From: Halorhabdus amylolytica
GTDB lineage: Archaea > Halobacteriota > Halobacteria > Halobacteriales > Haloarculaceae
Direction: 5' to 3'
DNA: 64,000 bases
Assembly: GCF_004944975.1 (NCBI RefSeq)
Contig: NZ_SPQG01000001.1
Coordinates: 367,116-431,115 of the forward strand
The stretch's first letter is position 1. Each line of letters opens with the position of its first letter. Position numbers and translations under genes: made by a program. The notes under the pieces were generated by a model. That model saw only the letters and a program-made list of their open reading frames with translations. It did not search any database and was not told where the DNA came from. Below are positions 1 to 10,115 of this stretch, one piece after another.

Positions 1-72
1 TAAACACACATCAATCTGGCGACTTTCCGGGCGCATCCCGAAGGATTCTACCGGGAGGGCGTCGAATCCCCA

Positions 73-960
73 GTGATGACCGACGAGGCGACGGCGTTCG
101 TCCCGGGCCACGTCACGGGCTTTTTCACCGTCGATCGAACCGACGACCCGACGACGACGGGGTCCCGTGGCGGTGGCCTGACACTCACCGACGGAGTGCG
201 GGTGACGGTCCGACCGGCCGAGGAGACGACAGTCGTCTTAGAGGATGTCGGCGTCGAGATCGATGCCGTCGATCGGGTGCTTGACGCCCTCGGCGTGGAG
301 GCGACGGTGATCGGCGAGACCGATCTGCCGATCGGGGCCGGCTTCGGCGTCTCGGGGGCGATGGCCCTGGGAACGGCGCTCGGGGCGAACGCGGTCTTCG
401 AGGGAGAGCTCTCGACGAGCGAACTCGTGACGATCGCTCACGGCGCGGAGGTACAGGCGGGCACCGGGCTCGGTGACGTGGTCGCCCAGGCTCGCGGGGG
501 AATAGTACTTCGACTGGAGGCCGGCGGACCGGGGACGAACGATCTGGACGGGATTCCGGCCCGACCCCCGATCGAGTATCTCACGCTCGACGAACTGGAC
601 ACGGCCGACGTGATCGGCAGCGACACCGACCGGCTCTCGGCTGCGGGTGCCGACGCCCTCTCGCGAGTGGTGAACGAACCGACTGTCGAGCAGTTCATGT
701 ACGCTTCCCGGCGGTTCGCCCGTGAGGCCGACCTGTTGACGGCCGAGGTCCGGAACGTGATAGAGGATGTGACGGCTGCCGGGGGTGAAGCATCGATGGC
801 GATGCTCGGCGAGACGGTGTTCGCGGTCGGTACCGGCCTCTCCGAGGCCGGATACGACCCCGACGTCTGTCGGGTCGATCCGACCGGCGGGACGCTGGAA
901 GTCGAGAACGGCGAGGAGCAGGGCGAACTGCTAGACGATCCTGACGGGAACGAACAGTAG
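73..960 (+). CDS. Pantoate kinase (archaeal CoA pathway)
   Basis: GHMP-family kinase of the archaeal coenzyme A route. It phosphorylates pantoate to 4-phosphopantoate, the step that replaces bacterial pantothenate kinase chemistry. The 295-residue product has the GHMP glycine-rich loop (PIGAGFGVSGAMALGTALG, about residues 86-104), an N-terminal substrate strand with VPGHVTGFF, and a late glycine-rich motif (AAGGEASMAMLG). A GTG at 73 is followed directly by ATG at 76, so the true start may be one codon later. Phosphopantothenate synthetase follows 35 bp downstream on the same strand, which supports the assignment and suggests co-transcription. The 72 bp before it hold no recognisable gene. 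Confidence 0.9.
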   Translation: MMTDEATAFVPGHVTGFFTVDRTDDPTTTGSRGGGLTLTDGVRVTVRPAEETTVVLEDVGVEIDAVDRVLDALGVEATVIGETDLPIGAGFGVSGAMALGTALGANAVFEGELSTSELVTIAHGAEVQAGTGLGDVVAQARGGIVLRLEAGGPGTNDLDGIPARPPIEYLTLDELDTADVIGSDTDRLSAAGADALSRVVNEPTVEQFMYASRRFAREADLLTAEVRNVIEDVTAAGGEASMAMLGETVFAVGTGLSEAGYDPDVCRVDPTGGTLEVENGEEQGELLDDPDGNEQ

Positions 961-995
961 CGACGTTTTTCACCCCCGAACTCCGATCAGGATCC

Positions 996-1757
996 ATGAG
1001 CGAGGTCGACGTTCCGGACAGTCACCCGCGTTACGAGTCGCTGTTGACCCGGCACCGAATCGAGGAAGGCGTCGAGAAGGGCATCACCAGCCGACAGGGG
1101 CTGATCGCCCAGGGTCGCGGGGAGGCCTTCGACTATCTGCTCGGCGAGCGGACGATCGACAGCGCCGAGGGAGCCGAGCGCGCCGCGGCTGCCCACCTCC
1201 TGCTGGCCGATCACCCCGTCCTCTCGGTGAACGGCAACGTCGCGGCACTGGTCCCGGCGGAAATCGTCGAACTCGCCGAAGTGACGGACGCCGACCTGGA
1301 GGTGAACTTGTTCAATCGGACGGAAGAACGGATCGAAGCGATCGCTGAGCATCTCCGCGAGCACGGAGCGGGCGAAGTGAAGGGACTGACTGCCGACGGC
1401 CGGATCCCGGGACTCGATCACGAACGCGCGAAGGTCGACGCCGACGGGATCGGCGACGCGGACGTGGTCGTGGTGCCGCTGGAGGACGGCGATCGAGCCG
1501 AAGCCTTGGGAGAGATGGGCAAAACCGAGATCGTCGTCGACCTGAACCCGCTGTCGCGGTCCGCACAGGTTGGGACCGTCCCGATCGTCGACAACGTGAT
1601 CCGGGCGGTCCCAAACATAACGGCCCACGCCCGCGAATTGCAGGGGCAGCCGGAGACCGAACTCCGGACGATTGTCGACGAGTTTGACCCGGACACCGCT
1701 CTCGAAGCCGCCGAACGGGCGATCCGGGATGGCGACGTCGACATCGGCGAACAATAG
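996..1757 (+). CDS. 4-phosphopantoate--beta-alanine ligase (phosphopantothenate synthetase)
   Basis: Cytosolic ligase that joins 4-phosphopantoate and beta-alanine with ATP to give 4'-phosphopantothenate. It acts directly after the pantoate kinase encoded just upstream. The 253-residue protein matches the archaeal family over its length: N-terminal HPRYESLLTRHRIEEG, the SVNGNVAAL nucleotide-pocket segment (about residues 73-81), the LEVNLFNRTEER segment, and the C-terminal DLNPLSRSAQ...VDNVIRAVPN signature. Length is usual for the family. The ATG at 996 is the first in-frame start and sits 35 bp after the kinase stop. No bacterial-type CoaBC fusion is present here. Confidence 0.92.
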   Translation: MSEVDVPDSHPRYESLLTRHRIEEGVEKGITSRQGLIAQGRGEAFDYLLGERTIDSAEGAERAAAAHLLLADHPVLSVNGNVAALVPAEIVELAEVTDADLEVNLFNRTEERIEAIAEHLREHGAGEVKGLTADGRIPGLDHERAKVDADGIGDADVVVVPLEDGDRAEALGEMGKTEIVVDLNPLSRSAQVGTVPIVDNVIRAVPNITAHARELQGQPETELRTIVDEFDPDTALEAAERAIRDGDVDIGEQ

Positions 1758-1830
1758 CGTCCAGTCCGAGCCGGCATCGGGTCGGCGCGACGGCCGGTGT
1801 GTTTAGGTGGACGCGTGCGGAAGGGGACGT

Positions 1831-2487
1831 ATGAGTCTGGAAGTCGACGTGCGGAAGCTGGACCTCTTCAACAAGATCGCCAGAGAGGGATCCGAAACCG
1901 TCTCGGACCACCTCGATCAGATGGCCGGCGTCGAGACCGAGATCGCCGTCTCGAAGATCAACTTCCTCGATATCGAGGACGTCCGGACTCACATGGGCGA
2001 CGGCAAACGCGTGGGCATTTACGTCGAACTCACCGAACCGCCATACGGGTACGTCCTTTTCATGCTCGGCCCGACAGAGGCCAAACAGCTGGCAGGGATG
2101 CTCGTCGGCGACGTCGGCGACGAGGGGAGCGAGGGAGAGGGATTCACCGACATGGAGCGCTCTGCAATCCAGGAAGTCGGCAACATCATGACGAGTGGAT
2201 ACATCGACGGCTGGGCGAATGTACTGGATACCACGATCGGCATGTCAACGCCGTCGTTCGCATACGGGCCGGCCGGTGGCATCGTAGACAAGATGGGCGG
2301 GTGGCCGGACGAAGACATCGCATTCGTGATCGACTCGAAGCTCACTGCCAGCCAGGGTGACGTCGCGCTGACGATCTACACGTTCCCGAAGCTGGTCGAA
2401 CTGGTCGACCTCATTCAGGACATCGACGTCTCGACAGTCGTCGGGGAGGACACGACCCCTTCCTCGGACATCGCCGACAACGCGTGA
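1831..2487 (+). CDS. cheC: CheC-family chemotaxis phosphatase
   Basis: CheC-like protein of 218 residues, expected to dephosphorylate CheY-P or bind CheD in archaeal taxis. The ATG at 1831 is preferred over an upstream GTG at 1807 because the protein then begins with the normal first helix (MSLEVDVRKLDLFNKIAREG). One phosphatase motif is intact (SAIQEVGNIM, Glu and Asn in register, about residues 112-121). The equivalent N-terminal repeat (SETVSDHLDQM) lacks the Glu/Asn pair, so only one of the two CheC active sites looks functional. No other che genes are adjacent. The fold is well supported; the actual partner is inferred. Confidence 0.85.
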   Translation: MSLEVDVRKLDLFNKIAREGSETVSDHLDQMAGVETEIAVSKINFLDIEDVRTHMGDGKRVGIYVELTEPPYGYVLFMLGPTEAKQLAGMLVGDVGDEGSEGEGFTDMERSAIQEVGNIMTSGYIDGWANVLDTTIGMSTPSFAYGPAGGIVDKMGGWPDEDIAFVIDSKLTASQGDVALTIYTFPKLVELVDLIQDIDVSTVVGEDTTPSSDIADNA

Positions 2488-2559
2488 GAGGATCTGTAAT
2501 TCGTCCGACCGGATTCGAAACCGACAACCGGATCGTCACCCTAGGGCTGTCAGTCCCCG

Positions 2560-2793
2560 ATGCCCCCTACCCGTAGCGATTCCGAGACCTGTCCCGTCTG
2601 CGGCGAACCCTACGACCAGCGGATCGTCGTCGCCCGCGGCGATCAGTGGGGTGACCTCTACGCCGGACCCCCGCTCTCGTTCTTCCGGAAGTACCGCCGG
2701 CGGTGTACAGCCCGCGAGGACGTCGAAACCGGCGAGACACTCGCCGAGAGGGAACGTGCCGTCTACTTTCACGGCAAACGACACAGCTACTGA
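2560..2793 (+). CDS. Small zinc-finger protein, haloarchaeal hypothetical
   Basis: A 77-residue basic and acidic mixed protein with a CPVCGEPY knuckle near the N terminus (residues 11-18) and a further Cys-containing segment (YRRRCTARED), the typical pattern of small haloarchaeal zinc-binding proteins. Function unknown. The ATG at 2560 follows a 72-bp gap after cheC on the same strand. Its TGA stop codon is the first part of a three-copy 26-bp tandem repeat, so the repeat abuts the coding end exactly. Confidence 0.7.
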   Translation: MPPTRSDSETCPVCGEPYDQRIVVARGDQWGDLYAGPPLSFFRKYRRRCTAREDVETGETLAERERAVYFHGKRHSY

Positions 2794-2868
2794 CGACCGC
2801 GACCGTCAGCAGCCGATGACGACCGCGACCGTCAGCAGCCGATGACGACCGCGACCGTCAGCAGCCGA
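2791..2868. repeat. Three perfect 26-bp tandem repeats
   Basis: Three identical 26-bp units lie head to tail at 2791-2816, 2817-2842 and 2843-2868. Each begins TGACGACCGCGACCGTCAGC. The first three bases are the stop codon of the upstream zinc-finger gene. The array occupies most of the gap to the next gene. Perfect identity points to recent expansion. Confidence 0.95.
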
Positions 2869-2908
2869 AGCGGAGCCTTCAATGGGGCCGCCTCCCTGGG
2901 CATAGGCA

Positions 2909-4605
<1,697 letters not shown>

Positions 4606-4681
4606 CGCGATCAAGTGCCCTCCGTACGGCTCCGCCCGCAGTCGCGGCGAGCAACGACGTTAACACGGCCCCGGACGAGCA

Positions 4682-5572
4682 ATGGACATGAACGTCCTCG
4701 TCACCGGCGCGACGGGTGGCATCGGAAGCTGGGTCCTCGACAGTCTCGCGGCCGACGGCCACGCTGTCGTCGGCGTGGACCTGCGTCGGCCATCAGGCGA
4801 GCGTACCAACGCGCGCTTTCTCGCGGCCGATCTGACCGATCACGGCCAGGCACGCGAATTGATCCAGACGACCCGGCCGGATGCAGTGGTCCACTGTGCG
4901 GGCATCCCCAGAATGGGTGAGCGCCCGGGAACGGAGACGTTCCGCGTGAACGCGATGGCCGCTTACAACGTGTTCGTGGCCGCTGGGACCGTCGACGCCG
5001 ACGTAGTCTACACCTCGAGTGAGAGTCTCTACGGGATGCCCTACGCCGACCCGCCGTTCCTGCCGGACTATCTGCCCATCGACGAAGCGCACCCGAAGCG
5101 CCCGGAAGACCCGTATGGCATCTCGAAGTTCGTGAGCGAACACCTCGCTCGCATGGCCGTCCGGAAATACGATATCTCGGTCGCCTCGCTGCGGCCGTCG
5201 TGGGTGAACTACCCCGGCGACTACGACCTGACAGCAGTCCGTGACGGGTTCGACCCAAAGACGGCAGACCGATCTGGCAACTTCTGGTCGTATATCGATA
5301 TCCGTGACGTCGTCTCGCTCGTCGAGGCGGCGCTTGAAGCCGATATCGACGGCCACGAGGCCTACCTCGCCGTGGCGGCGGAGAACTACCTCGGTCGACC
5401 GACGACCGAAACCATCGAGACAGTGTTCGGTGACCTGCCGGACCGCTGTGCGCTGGAGGGCGAGGAAGCCGCGTTCTCGACCGCGAAGGCCCGGACGGAT
5501 CTGGGCTGGGAACCCGCTCACTCCTGGCGTGAGGCCGAGGACCAAGAGCCCATCGGTCCGGCGTTCGTCTGA
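4682..5572 (+). CDS. NAD(P)-dependent extended SDR (epimerase/dehydratase family)
   Basis: A 296-residue extended short-chain dehydrogenase/reductase. It shows the nucleotide-binding glycine motif VTGATGGIGSW at the N terminus, an acidic residue after strand 2 (VDLRRPSG) suggesting NAD preference, the conserved VHCAGIP region and a YGISK catalytic Tyr/Lys pair with upstream TSSES. Substrate cannot be told; sugar-nucleotide or aldehyde substrates are usual. Two ATGs (4682, 4688) lie close together and either could serve. It stands alone, 76 bp after thi4. Confidence 0.8.
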   Translation: MDMNVLVTGATGGIGSWVLDSLAADGHAVVGVDLRRPSGERTNARFLAADLTDHGQARELIQTTRPDAVVHCAGIPRMGERPGTETFRVNAMAAYNVFVAAGTVDADVVYTSSESLYGMPYADPPFLPDYLPIDEAHPKRPEDPYGISKFVSEHLARMAVRKYDISVASLRPSWVNYPGDYDLTAVRDGFDPKTADRSGNFWSYIDIRDVVSLVEAALEADIDGHEAYLAVAAENYLGRPTTETIETVFGDLPDRCALEGEEAAFSTAKARTDLGWEPAHSWREAEDQEPIGPAFV

Positions 5573-5690
5573 CAGGAGCAGTCGTCGGTTCCGGACCGAA
5601 ACGACGCAACCACCCCGCCACGACGGACCGTCGGATCGAATCGATCGCGTCACGCGCCCCTGAGAGAAATGATGGCCGGTCCGCAACTCG

Positions 5691-5717
5691 TTTTACCGAG
5701 TGGTACCACCTTTAAAT
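5691..5717 (+). promoter_or_regulatory. Promoter with GTGGTACCAC palindrome, same as at thi4
   Basis: TTTTACC at 5691 lies 27 nt before the ATG at 5718 and can serve as TATA element of a leaderless promoter. The 10-bp palindrome GTGGTACCAC (5700-5709) sits between them, the same geometry as at thi4. Another A/T stretch (TTTAAATA) touches the start codon. Confidence 0.55.
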
Positions 5718-6497
5718 ATGGTCGAAGAGGTCACCTTATATCGGGCACCGACGACGGAAGCGGATGCCGATTCGATCGCCGAGTGGCTGGCCGAACGGGT
5801 CGATGCCAGCGTCAGCGTCCGGGACCGATTCCTCTCGCGATTTGCCGACGACGCCCTCCCAAAGGCGTTCGCGGCGGCCAGGGTGCTCGACCCATACGAT
5901 CCCGAGACGGGTAACACGATGCTCGGGATCGTCCGCTACGAGCAGCGCGTACTCGAACATCCCGAGCGGGCTGGGGGCGTCCTCTACGACGGTCTGGCTG
6001 TTCAGCAGGCACTGTGGGGCCGGCTCCCAGCCGAGGAACGCAGTCTCGACCATCTCCACGTCCCGTTGGTCGATCGCGTCCTCGGAACGTGGGGCGATCA
6101 CGATGGGCGCTGGCACAAGCGCGTGAACGTCCTCGGGCAGCCGGCACTGGTGTCAGTCCCCGGGCTCTACGAGGCCCCAGCAAAACCCGAATACTACTAC
6201 AAGGAACAGCAGAAACACGCCATGCTATCGGGAGATACGCCGCCACGGGAAGTACTGGAGAACGAAGTCGAGGGCGAATTCCTGGTCGCGGACGATCCCC
6301 GGACGACCGAGGCACTGTGTGGGTACGCCCTCCAGGCCTACCACTACCTCGAAACGGGTGAAGAATTCTGTGAGGAACCCGGTTGTCGGCTCTCGAACCC
6401 GCATCGTCAGCCGGACGTTATCGAGGCACAGCTCCGCGATCCGCCCTTCTGTGACCGTCACGCCGAACGCTATGCCGTCGGAACGGCCCACCCCTGA
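5718..6497 (+). CDS. Putative metallopeptidase-like protein (DUF6775-like), candidate thiamine-regulon member
   Basis: A 259-residue soluble protein resembling an archaeal family I recall as DUF6775 (putative metallopeptidase). Visible hallmarks: N-terminal EEVTLYRAP, a central segment DRVLGTWGDHDGRWHKRVNV, the motif GLYEAPAKPEYYYKEQ (about residues 155-170), and a C-terminal Cys/His cluster (EFCEEPGCRLSNPH ... PPFCDRH) that could bind zinc. No HEXXH is present, so peptidase activity is unproven. ATG 5718 is chosen over the GTG at 5700 because homologues start close to the first strand and the GTG lies inside the operator. The shared palindrome with thi4 suggests thiamine-dependent control. 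Confidence 0.6.
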   Translation: MVEEVTLYRAPTTEADADSIAEWLAERVDASVSVRDRFLSRFADDALPKAFAAARVLDPYDPETGNTMLGIVRYEQRVLEHPERAGGVLYDGLAVQQALWGRLPAEERSLDHLHVPLVDRVLGTWGDHDGRWHKRVNVLGQPALVSVPGLYEAPAKPEYYYKEQQKHAMLSGDTPPREVLENEVEGEFLVADDPRTTEALCGYALQAYHYLETGEEFCEEPGCRLSNPHRQPDVIEAQLRDPPFCDRHAERYAVGTAHP

Positions 6498-6559
6498 GAC
6501 GACAGTCACCCCGATAGGGCGGACAAGCGTTCCACTCCGTCGCTTCCGAAGACCGGCAG

Positions 6560-7225
6560 TTACGCGAGTCGCCCGGCGGTCAGACGGAGAAAGCCGAACC
6601 CGAACGCCACCCGGTTCGACTCTTTGGCGAGTCGCTCCACCTCGCTGTGTGCTGTTCGGACCCGCCGCCCGAGTTCGATCGCAGGAGAGGCCGGTGTGGT
6701 CCGGCTTGCTGGCGCAGTCAGGCGCGTGAACGCCCGAAATACAGCGTTCAAAGGTATCGCTGCCGGTCGATCGCTCGGCCCGGCGTCCAGCAGCGCGATC
6801 CGACCAGCCCCTCCAAGCAGTCGGAGCCATTCTTCGACGACCGCATCCGGGTCGTCGAACATGCCCACGACGAACGACGCGAAGACGGCGTCGACGTCGC
6901 CGTCGATCGGCGGGGCTGTTGCGTCGCCGTGAACGAGGTGGACGTTCTCCCATCCACCACGCTCGATCCGCTCGCGGGCGTAATCGAGCATTCCCGACGT
7001 CAAATCCAGACCGATCACCTGACCCGAAGGTCCGACGCGTTCACGGAGCAACGGCAGGTTCGCGCCGGTCCCACACCCCATCTCGACGACTGTCTCGCCG
7101 CCCGCGAGATCAAGGGCGTCGACCGCCCGGCGACGCCACCCACGGACGGGCGGCGCATTCCCAATCAGATCGTACGGACCCGCCCAGCGATCGTAAAACC
7201 GCTGGATCGGCCCGACGTCGGTCAT
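6560..7225 (-). CDS. Class I SAM-dependent methyltransferase
   Basis: A 221-residue methyltransferase of the UbiE/MenG-like type. It begins MTDVGPIQRFYDRWAGPYDL, has SAM motif I VVEMGCGTGANLP (about residues 43-55), motif II with acidic VIGLDLTSGML, and motif IV DAVFASFVVGMFDDPD. Substrate unknown. The chosen start at 7225 precedes the stop of the upstream HTH-ThiN regulator by only a few bases (stop codon 7227-7229), so the two are almost certainly translated from one mRNA. Whether methylation is linked to thiamine is not known. Confidence 0.8.
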   Translation of the reverse strand: MTDVGPIQRFYDRWAGPYDLIGNAPPVRGWRRRAVDALDLAGGETVVEMGCGTGANLPLLRERVGPSGQVIGLDLTSGMLDYARERIERGGWENVHLVHGDATAPPIDGDVDAVFASFVVGMFDDPDAVVEEWLRLLGGAGRIALLDAGPSDRPAAIPLNAVFRAFTRLTAPASRTTPASPAIELGRRVRTAHSEVERLAKESNRVAFGFGFLRLTAGRLA

Positions 7226-7226
7226 G

Positions 7227-8120
7227 TCAGACGAGGTCCCGCGCACGCGAGGCGACCGTCGGCGCGTCGGGACCCAACAGGTAGACGATCGGTTCGACGC
7301 CGAACCCGCCGGTCTGGTAGAGGACATCCGCCTCGGTCACGCCATCCGCGTCAGTGAGGGCAGTTCCAAGAGCCGCATCAGCGTCGAATTCGACGGTCGC
7401 GTATCCCGCCTCGTCCAGCCTCTCGATCAGTTCGGGCTCGTAAGCGACGTTCAGCATCGCCCGGGCGTCGTTGCCCTGCTCGCGTGCGGCCAGCAACATG
7501 CCCGCGACGTGTTCGCTGACACCGAACTCCGGGTCGCCAGGAACCGACGCGCGTCCTTTCACGTCGAGGATCCGACCCGGAACGGCCGCCACGTCGTCGA
7601 TTCCCGCTGCCTCGGGGAGACACTCGACGAGGTTCGCGCCGACCGCAGGGATCAGCCCGGCGAACCCGCTGGTATTCTCCAGTATTCCCAGTCCACGGCG
7701 GACCGACGAACGGACTCGCTCGGACTGGCGGACCCGACTCTCGGGGTCGTGGATCGCGATCGGTCCCCCATGTTCCGCAAGTGGGGGGAACGCTTCTTCG
7801 TGAAGTTGGGCGAGCAGATCTCCCTCCTCTAGCTGGCGAACGAACACTTCCGCCTCCGCGAGCGCCTGGGTGCGACTGATCTCGCCGTCGGCCAGCCCGT
7901 CGGCCAGTCGGCCGACCAATTCCTCGAGGCGCTGGTCGGCCAGCAGTTCCTCGTTGCGCTCGACCTCGCCGTGGGCGTACTTCGAGACAGCGCTCTGGCT
8001 GATCCCCAGCAAGTCGGCGACCTCACGCTGAGTGAGGCCCCGATCTCTGAGACGCTCGGCGAGCAGCGAGCGGAAGGTCGGCAGGAACTCCTCGACGACG
8101 ATCTCCTCGATGAACTTCAT
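7227..8120 (-). CDS. HTH-ThiN domain transcriptional regulator (ThiR type), copy 1
   Basis: A 297-residue two-domain protein. Residues about 29-49 form a Cro/XRE-like helix-turn-helix (LTQREVADLLGISQSAVSKY). The C-terminal half (about 130-290) is a ThiN thiamine-phosphate synthase-like domain with VGANLVECLPEA, AAVPGRI, DPEFGVSEHVAG and a terminal GVEPIVYLLG. HTH-ThiN proteins named ThiR were predicted by comparative genomics to control thiamine genes in Halobacteria; that name is applied here by architecture. The VPGR arginine and the SEHV histidine of the enzyme family are still present. ATG 8120 is chosen because it starts at the conserved MKFIEEIVV; longer readings run into a duplicated fragment of dcd. 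A methyltransferase overlaps its end. Confidence 0.8.
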   Translation of the reverse strand: MKFIEEIVVEEFLPTFRSLLAERLRDRGLTQREVADLLGISQSAVSKYAHGEVERNEELLADQRLEELVGRLADGLADGEISRTQALAEAEVFVRQLEEGDLLAQLHEEAFPPLAEHGGPIAIHDPESRVRQSERVRSSVRRGLGILENTSGFAGLIPAVGANLVECLPEAAGIDDVAAVPGRILDVKGRASVPGDPEFGVSEHVAGMLLAAREQGNDARAMLNVAYEPELIERLDEAGYATVEFDADAALGTALTDADGVTEADVLYQTGGFGVEPIVYLLGPDAPTVASRARDLV

Positions 8121-8164
8121 CGTCCACCCCCGACGGTGTCGACGCGTCCCGTCGTGACCCGCCC

Positions 8165-8188
8165 CGTCATTGCTCGCCTCCGAACTCG
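8165..8188 (-). repeat. Duplicated fragment of the dcd 3' end
   Basis: 24 bp at 8165-8188 match the end of dcd at 8227-8250 with one mismatch, including the last codons and stop. The copies are 62 bp apart. It looks like a short tandem duplication in the dcd-regulator gap. Confidence 0.75.
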
Positions 8189-8228
8189 TACTCGTTTCTC
8201 GCCGACTGTCTGTCGACAATGAACGTCG

Positions 8229-8816
8229 TCATTGTTCGCCTCCGAACTCGTTGTCTCCCTGTATCTTCGAAGCCTGTGGCCCGGTCTGGTCCTGATACTT
8301 CGAACCGCGGTCGACGCCGTAGGGGCGTTGGGCCGGCGAGGTAAGCCGCGTAAAGATGACCTGAGAGATGCGCATGTCCGGCGTCAACGAGACCGGGGCG
8401 GTTCCGAGGTTCGAGAGTTCGAGCGTGATTTGCCCGCGGTATCCCGGGTCGATGATCCCAGCTGTCGCGTGAATGACAACTGCAAGTCGGCCCATAGAAG
8501 ATCGACCTTGAACGTGGGCGATGAGATCGGGTGGGATCTCGACGCGTTCCTTGGTTGTCCCGAGTACGAAGTCGCCGGGATGGAGAATGAACTCGCCGCC
8601 CTCTTCGACGACAGTCTCTTCGACGTACTCGTCGACCTCCTGTTCGCTGTTGGGGTGGATGCAGGGAATGTTCGTCCGCTGGAATTCCAAGAACTCACGG
8701 CCGAGTCGCAGATCGATACTCGCAGGCTGGACCTGCAAGTCGGGATCGTCCAACGGCTCGACGACGAGATCGCCCGCCTCCAGACGCGCCAGGATGTCCC
8801 GATCGGAAAGGATCAT
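8229..8816 (-). CDS. dcd: dCTP deaminase
   Basis: Trimeric/hexameric nucleotide enzyme of 195 residues that converts dCTP to dUTP (bifunctional archaeal members also hydrolyse it to dUMP). It starts [21 protein letters not shown] at ATG 8816; the 12 extra upstream codons seen in frame are not conserved. Key features are PASIDLRLG, the [13 protein letters not shown] segment, [17 protein letters not shown] with the catalytic HATAG motif, and [13 protein letters not shown]. Lies upstream of the HTH-ThiN regulator on the same strand with a 108-bp gap. Confidence 0.93.
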   Translation of the reverse strand: MILSDRDILARLEAGDLVVEPLDDPDLQVQPASIDLRLGREFLEFQRTNIPCIHPNSEQEVDEYVEETVVEEGGEFILHPGDFVLGTTKERVEIPPDLIAHVQGRSSMGRLAVVIHATAGIIDPGYRGQITLELSNLGTAPVSLTPDMRISQVIFTRLTSPAQRPYGVDRGSKYQDQTGPQASKIQGDNEFGGEQ

Positions 8817-8944
8817 ATCGACCTCTGAGTCCGGGCGCGAATAAAACACCACGGTTATTCCCAGCCGATCGACGCCCCGCGAGGCTCGAAACGTCGATTC
8901 GGAGGATAGAAAGGTAGTTACAGACGCCCCCCGTCCGGGGATCT

Positions 8945-9283
8945 ATGAAACAGGCGATCGTCGCGCGGGCCGACCTGAACATGGGCGCAGGCAAGCTCGC
9001 CGCCCAGGTCGCCCACGCCTCGCTTTCGGCCTACGAGGACGCCGATCGACGGGATCAAAGCGAGTGGAAAGGAGAAGGCCAGAAGAAGATCGTCCTCCAG
9101 GCGGACGGCGAGTCACAGCTGTTCGAACTGGCCGACGTCGCCGAGCGCGAGGGGATCGCCCACGCGATCGTCCGGGACGCCGGTCACACTGAACTCGAAC
9201 CGGGCACCGTCTCCGCGCTGGCGATCGGGCCTGCGCGCGACGATCTGATCGACCGCGTAACCGGCGACCTCCCGCTGTACTGA
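8945..9283 (+). CDS. pth2: Peptidyl-tRNA hydrolase, archaeal type (Pth2)
   Basis: A 112-residue Pth2 enzyme that releases tRNA from stalled or dropped-off peptidyl-tRNA. It begins [27 protein letters not shown], with the conserved [10 protein letters not shown] motif (catalytic Lys and Gln-His region) and C-terminal [16 protein letters not shown]. Length is that expected for the archaeal type. Divergent from dcd with 128 bp between starts. Confidence 0.95.
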   Translation: MKQAIVARADLNMGAGKLAAQVAHASLSAYEDADRRDQSEWKGEGQKKIVLQADGESQLFELADVAEREGIAHAIVRDAGHTELEPGTVSALAIGPARDDLIDRVTGDLPLY

Positions 9284-9377
9284 CCGCATCGGCTCGACCG
9301 CTTTCAATCCCCCTACTTATCTCTTACTGAAGCCTTTATGTAGCACGTGCCCTAACTCGCAGTGAACGCACGAGACT

Positions 9378-10115
9378 ATGCAAGGAAACCAGCAACAACA
9401 GGCCTACGATCGCGGAATCACGATCTTCTCGCCGGACGGTCGGCTCTACCAGGTCGAGTACGCACGCGAGGCCGTCAAGCGCGGCAGCGCGAGCGTCGGC
9501 GTTCGGACCGAGGAGGGTGTCGTCCTGGCGGCGGATCGACAGACTCGTTCACCCCTGATCGAGCGCGATAGTATCGAGAAGACGCACAAGATCGACGACC
9601 ACATCGCCATTGCCAGTGCCGGTCACGTCGCCGACGCGCGCAAGCTCATCGACTTCGCGCGCCGACGCGCCCAGGTCGAGCGCCTGCGATACGACCAGCC
9701 GATGGGCGTCGAACCGTTGACGAAGGCTATCACCGACACGATTCAGGATTTCACCCAGACCGGCGGCGCACGCCCGTTCGGCGTCGCGCTGATCGTCGGC
9801 GGCATGGAGGACGGCGAGCCCCGTCTCTTCGAGACTGATCCCTCGGGAACGCCCTATGAGTGGCAGGCGCTGGCGGTCGGCGGCGGCCGCGAGGAGATCC
9901 AGACGTACTTCGAGGACAACTACGAGGACGGACTGACCTTAGAGCAGGGCGTTGGCCTCGCGCTGGAGGGCCTCGCCGAACCCGACGACGGTGGGCTCAA
10001 CCCCGACGGTGTCGACCTCCAGACTGTCGACGAAGAGGGCGTCCTGGGCGTGAGCCAGGACGTAATCGAGGACCACCTCGAAGAGCGCGACTTGCTCGGA
10101 GGTGACGACGAATGA
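9378..10115 (+). CDS. psmA: Proteasome subunit alpha
   Basis: Alpha subunit of the 20S core particle (245 residues). It forms the outer rings and gates entry of substrates. It has the N-terminal gate sequence and H0 helix (AYDRGITIFSPDGRLYQVEYA), the RxxGxxSVG strand region, and an acidic C terminus. The ATG at 9378 lies 80 nt after a TATA-like stretch near 9314-9338, so it may have a short leader. Stop overlaps the psmB start (ATGA at 10112), indicating translational coupling and balanced subunit supply. Confidence 0.96.
   Translation: MQGNQQQQAYDRGITIFSPDGRLYQVEYAREAVKRGSASVGVRTEEGVVLAADRQTRSPLIERDSIEKTHKIDDHIAIASAGHVADARKLIDFARRRAQVERLRYDQPMGVEPLTKAITDTIQDFTQTGGARPFGVALIVGGMEDGEPRLFETDPSGTPYEWQALAVGGGREEIQTYFEDNYEDGLTLEQGVGLALEGLAEPDDGGLNPDGVDLQTVDEEGVLGVSQDVIEDHLEERDLLGGDDE

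Noticed and set aside
987-1754. Long minus-strand open frame opposite phosphopantothenate synthetase
   Set aside because: Mirror frame typical of GC-rich haloarchaeal genes; the plus-strand product matches a known family end to end.
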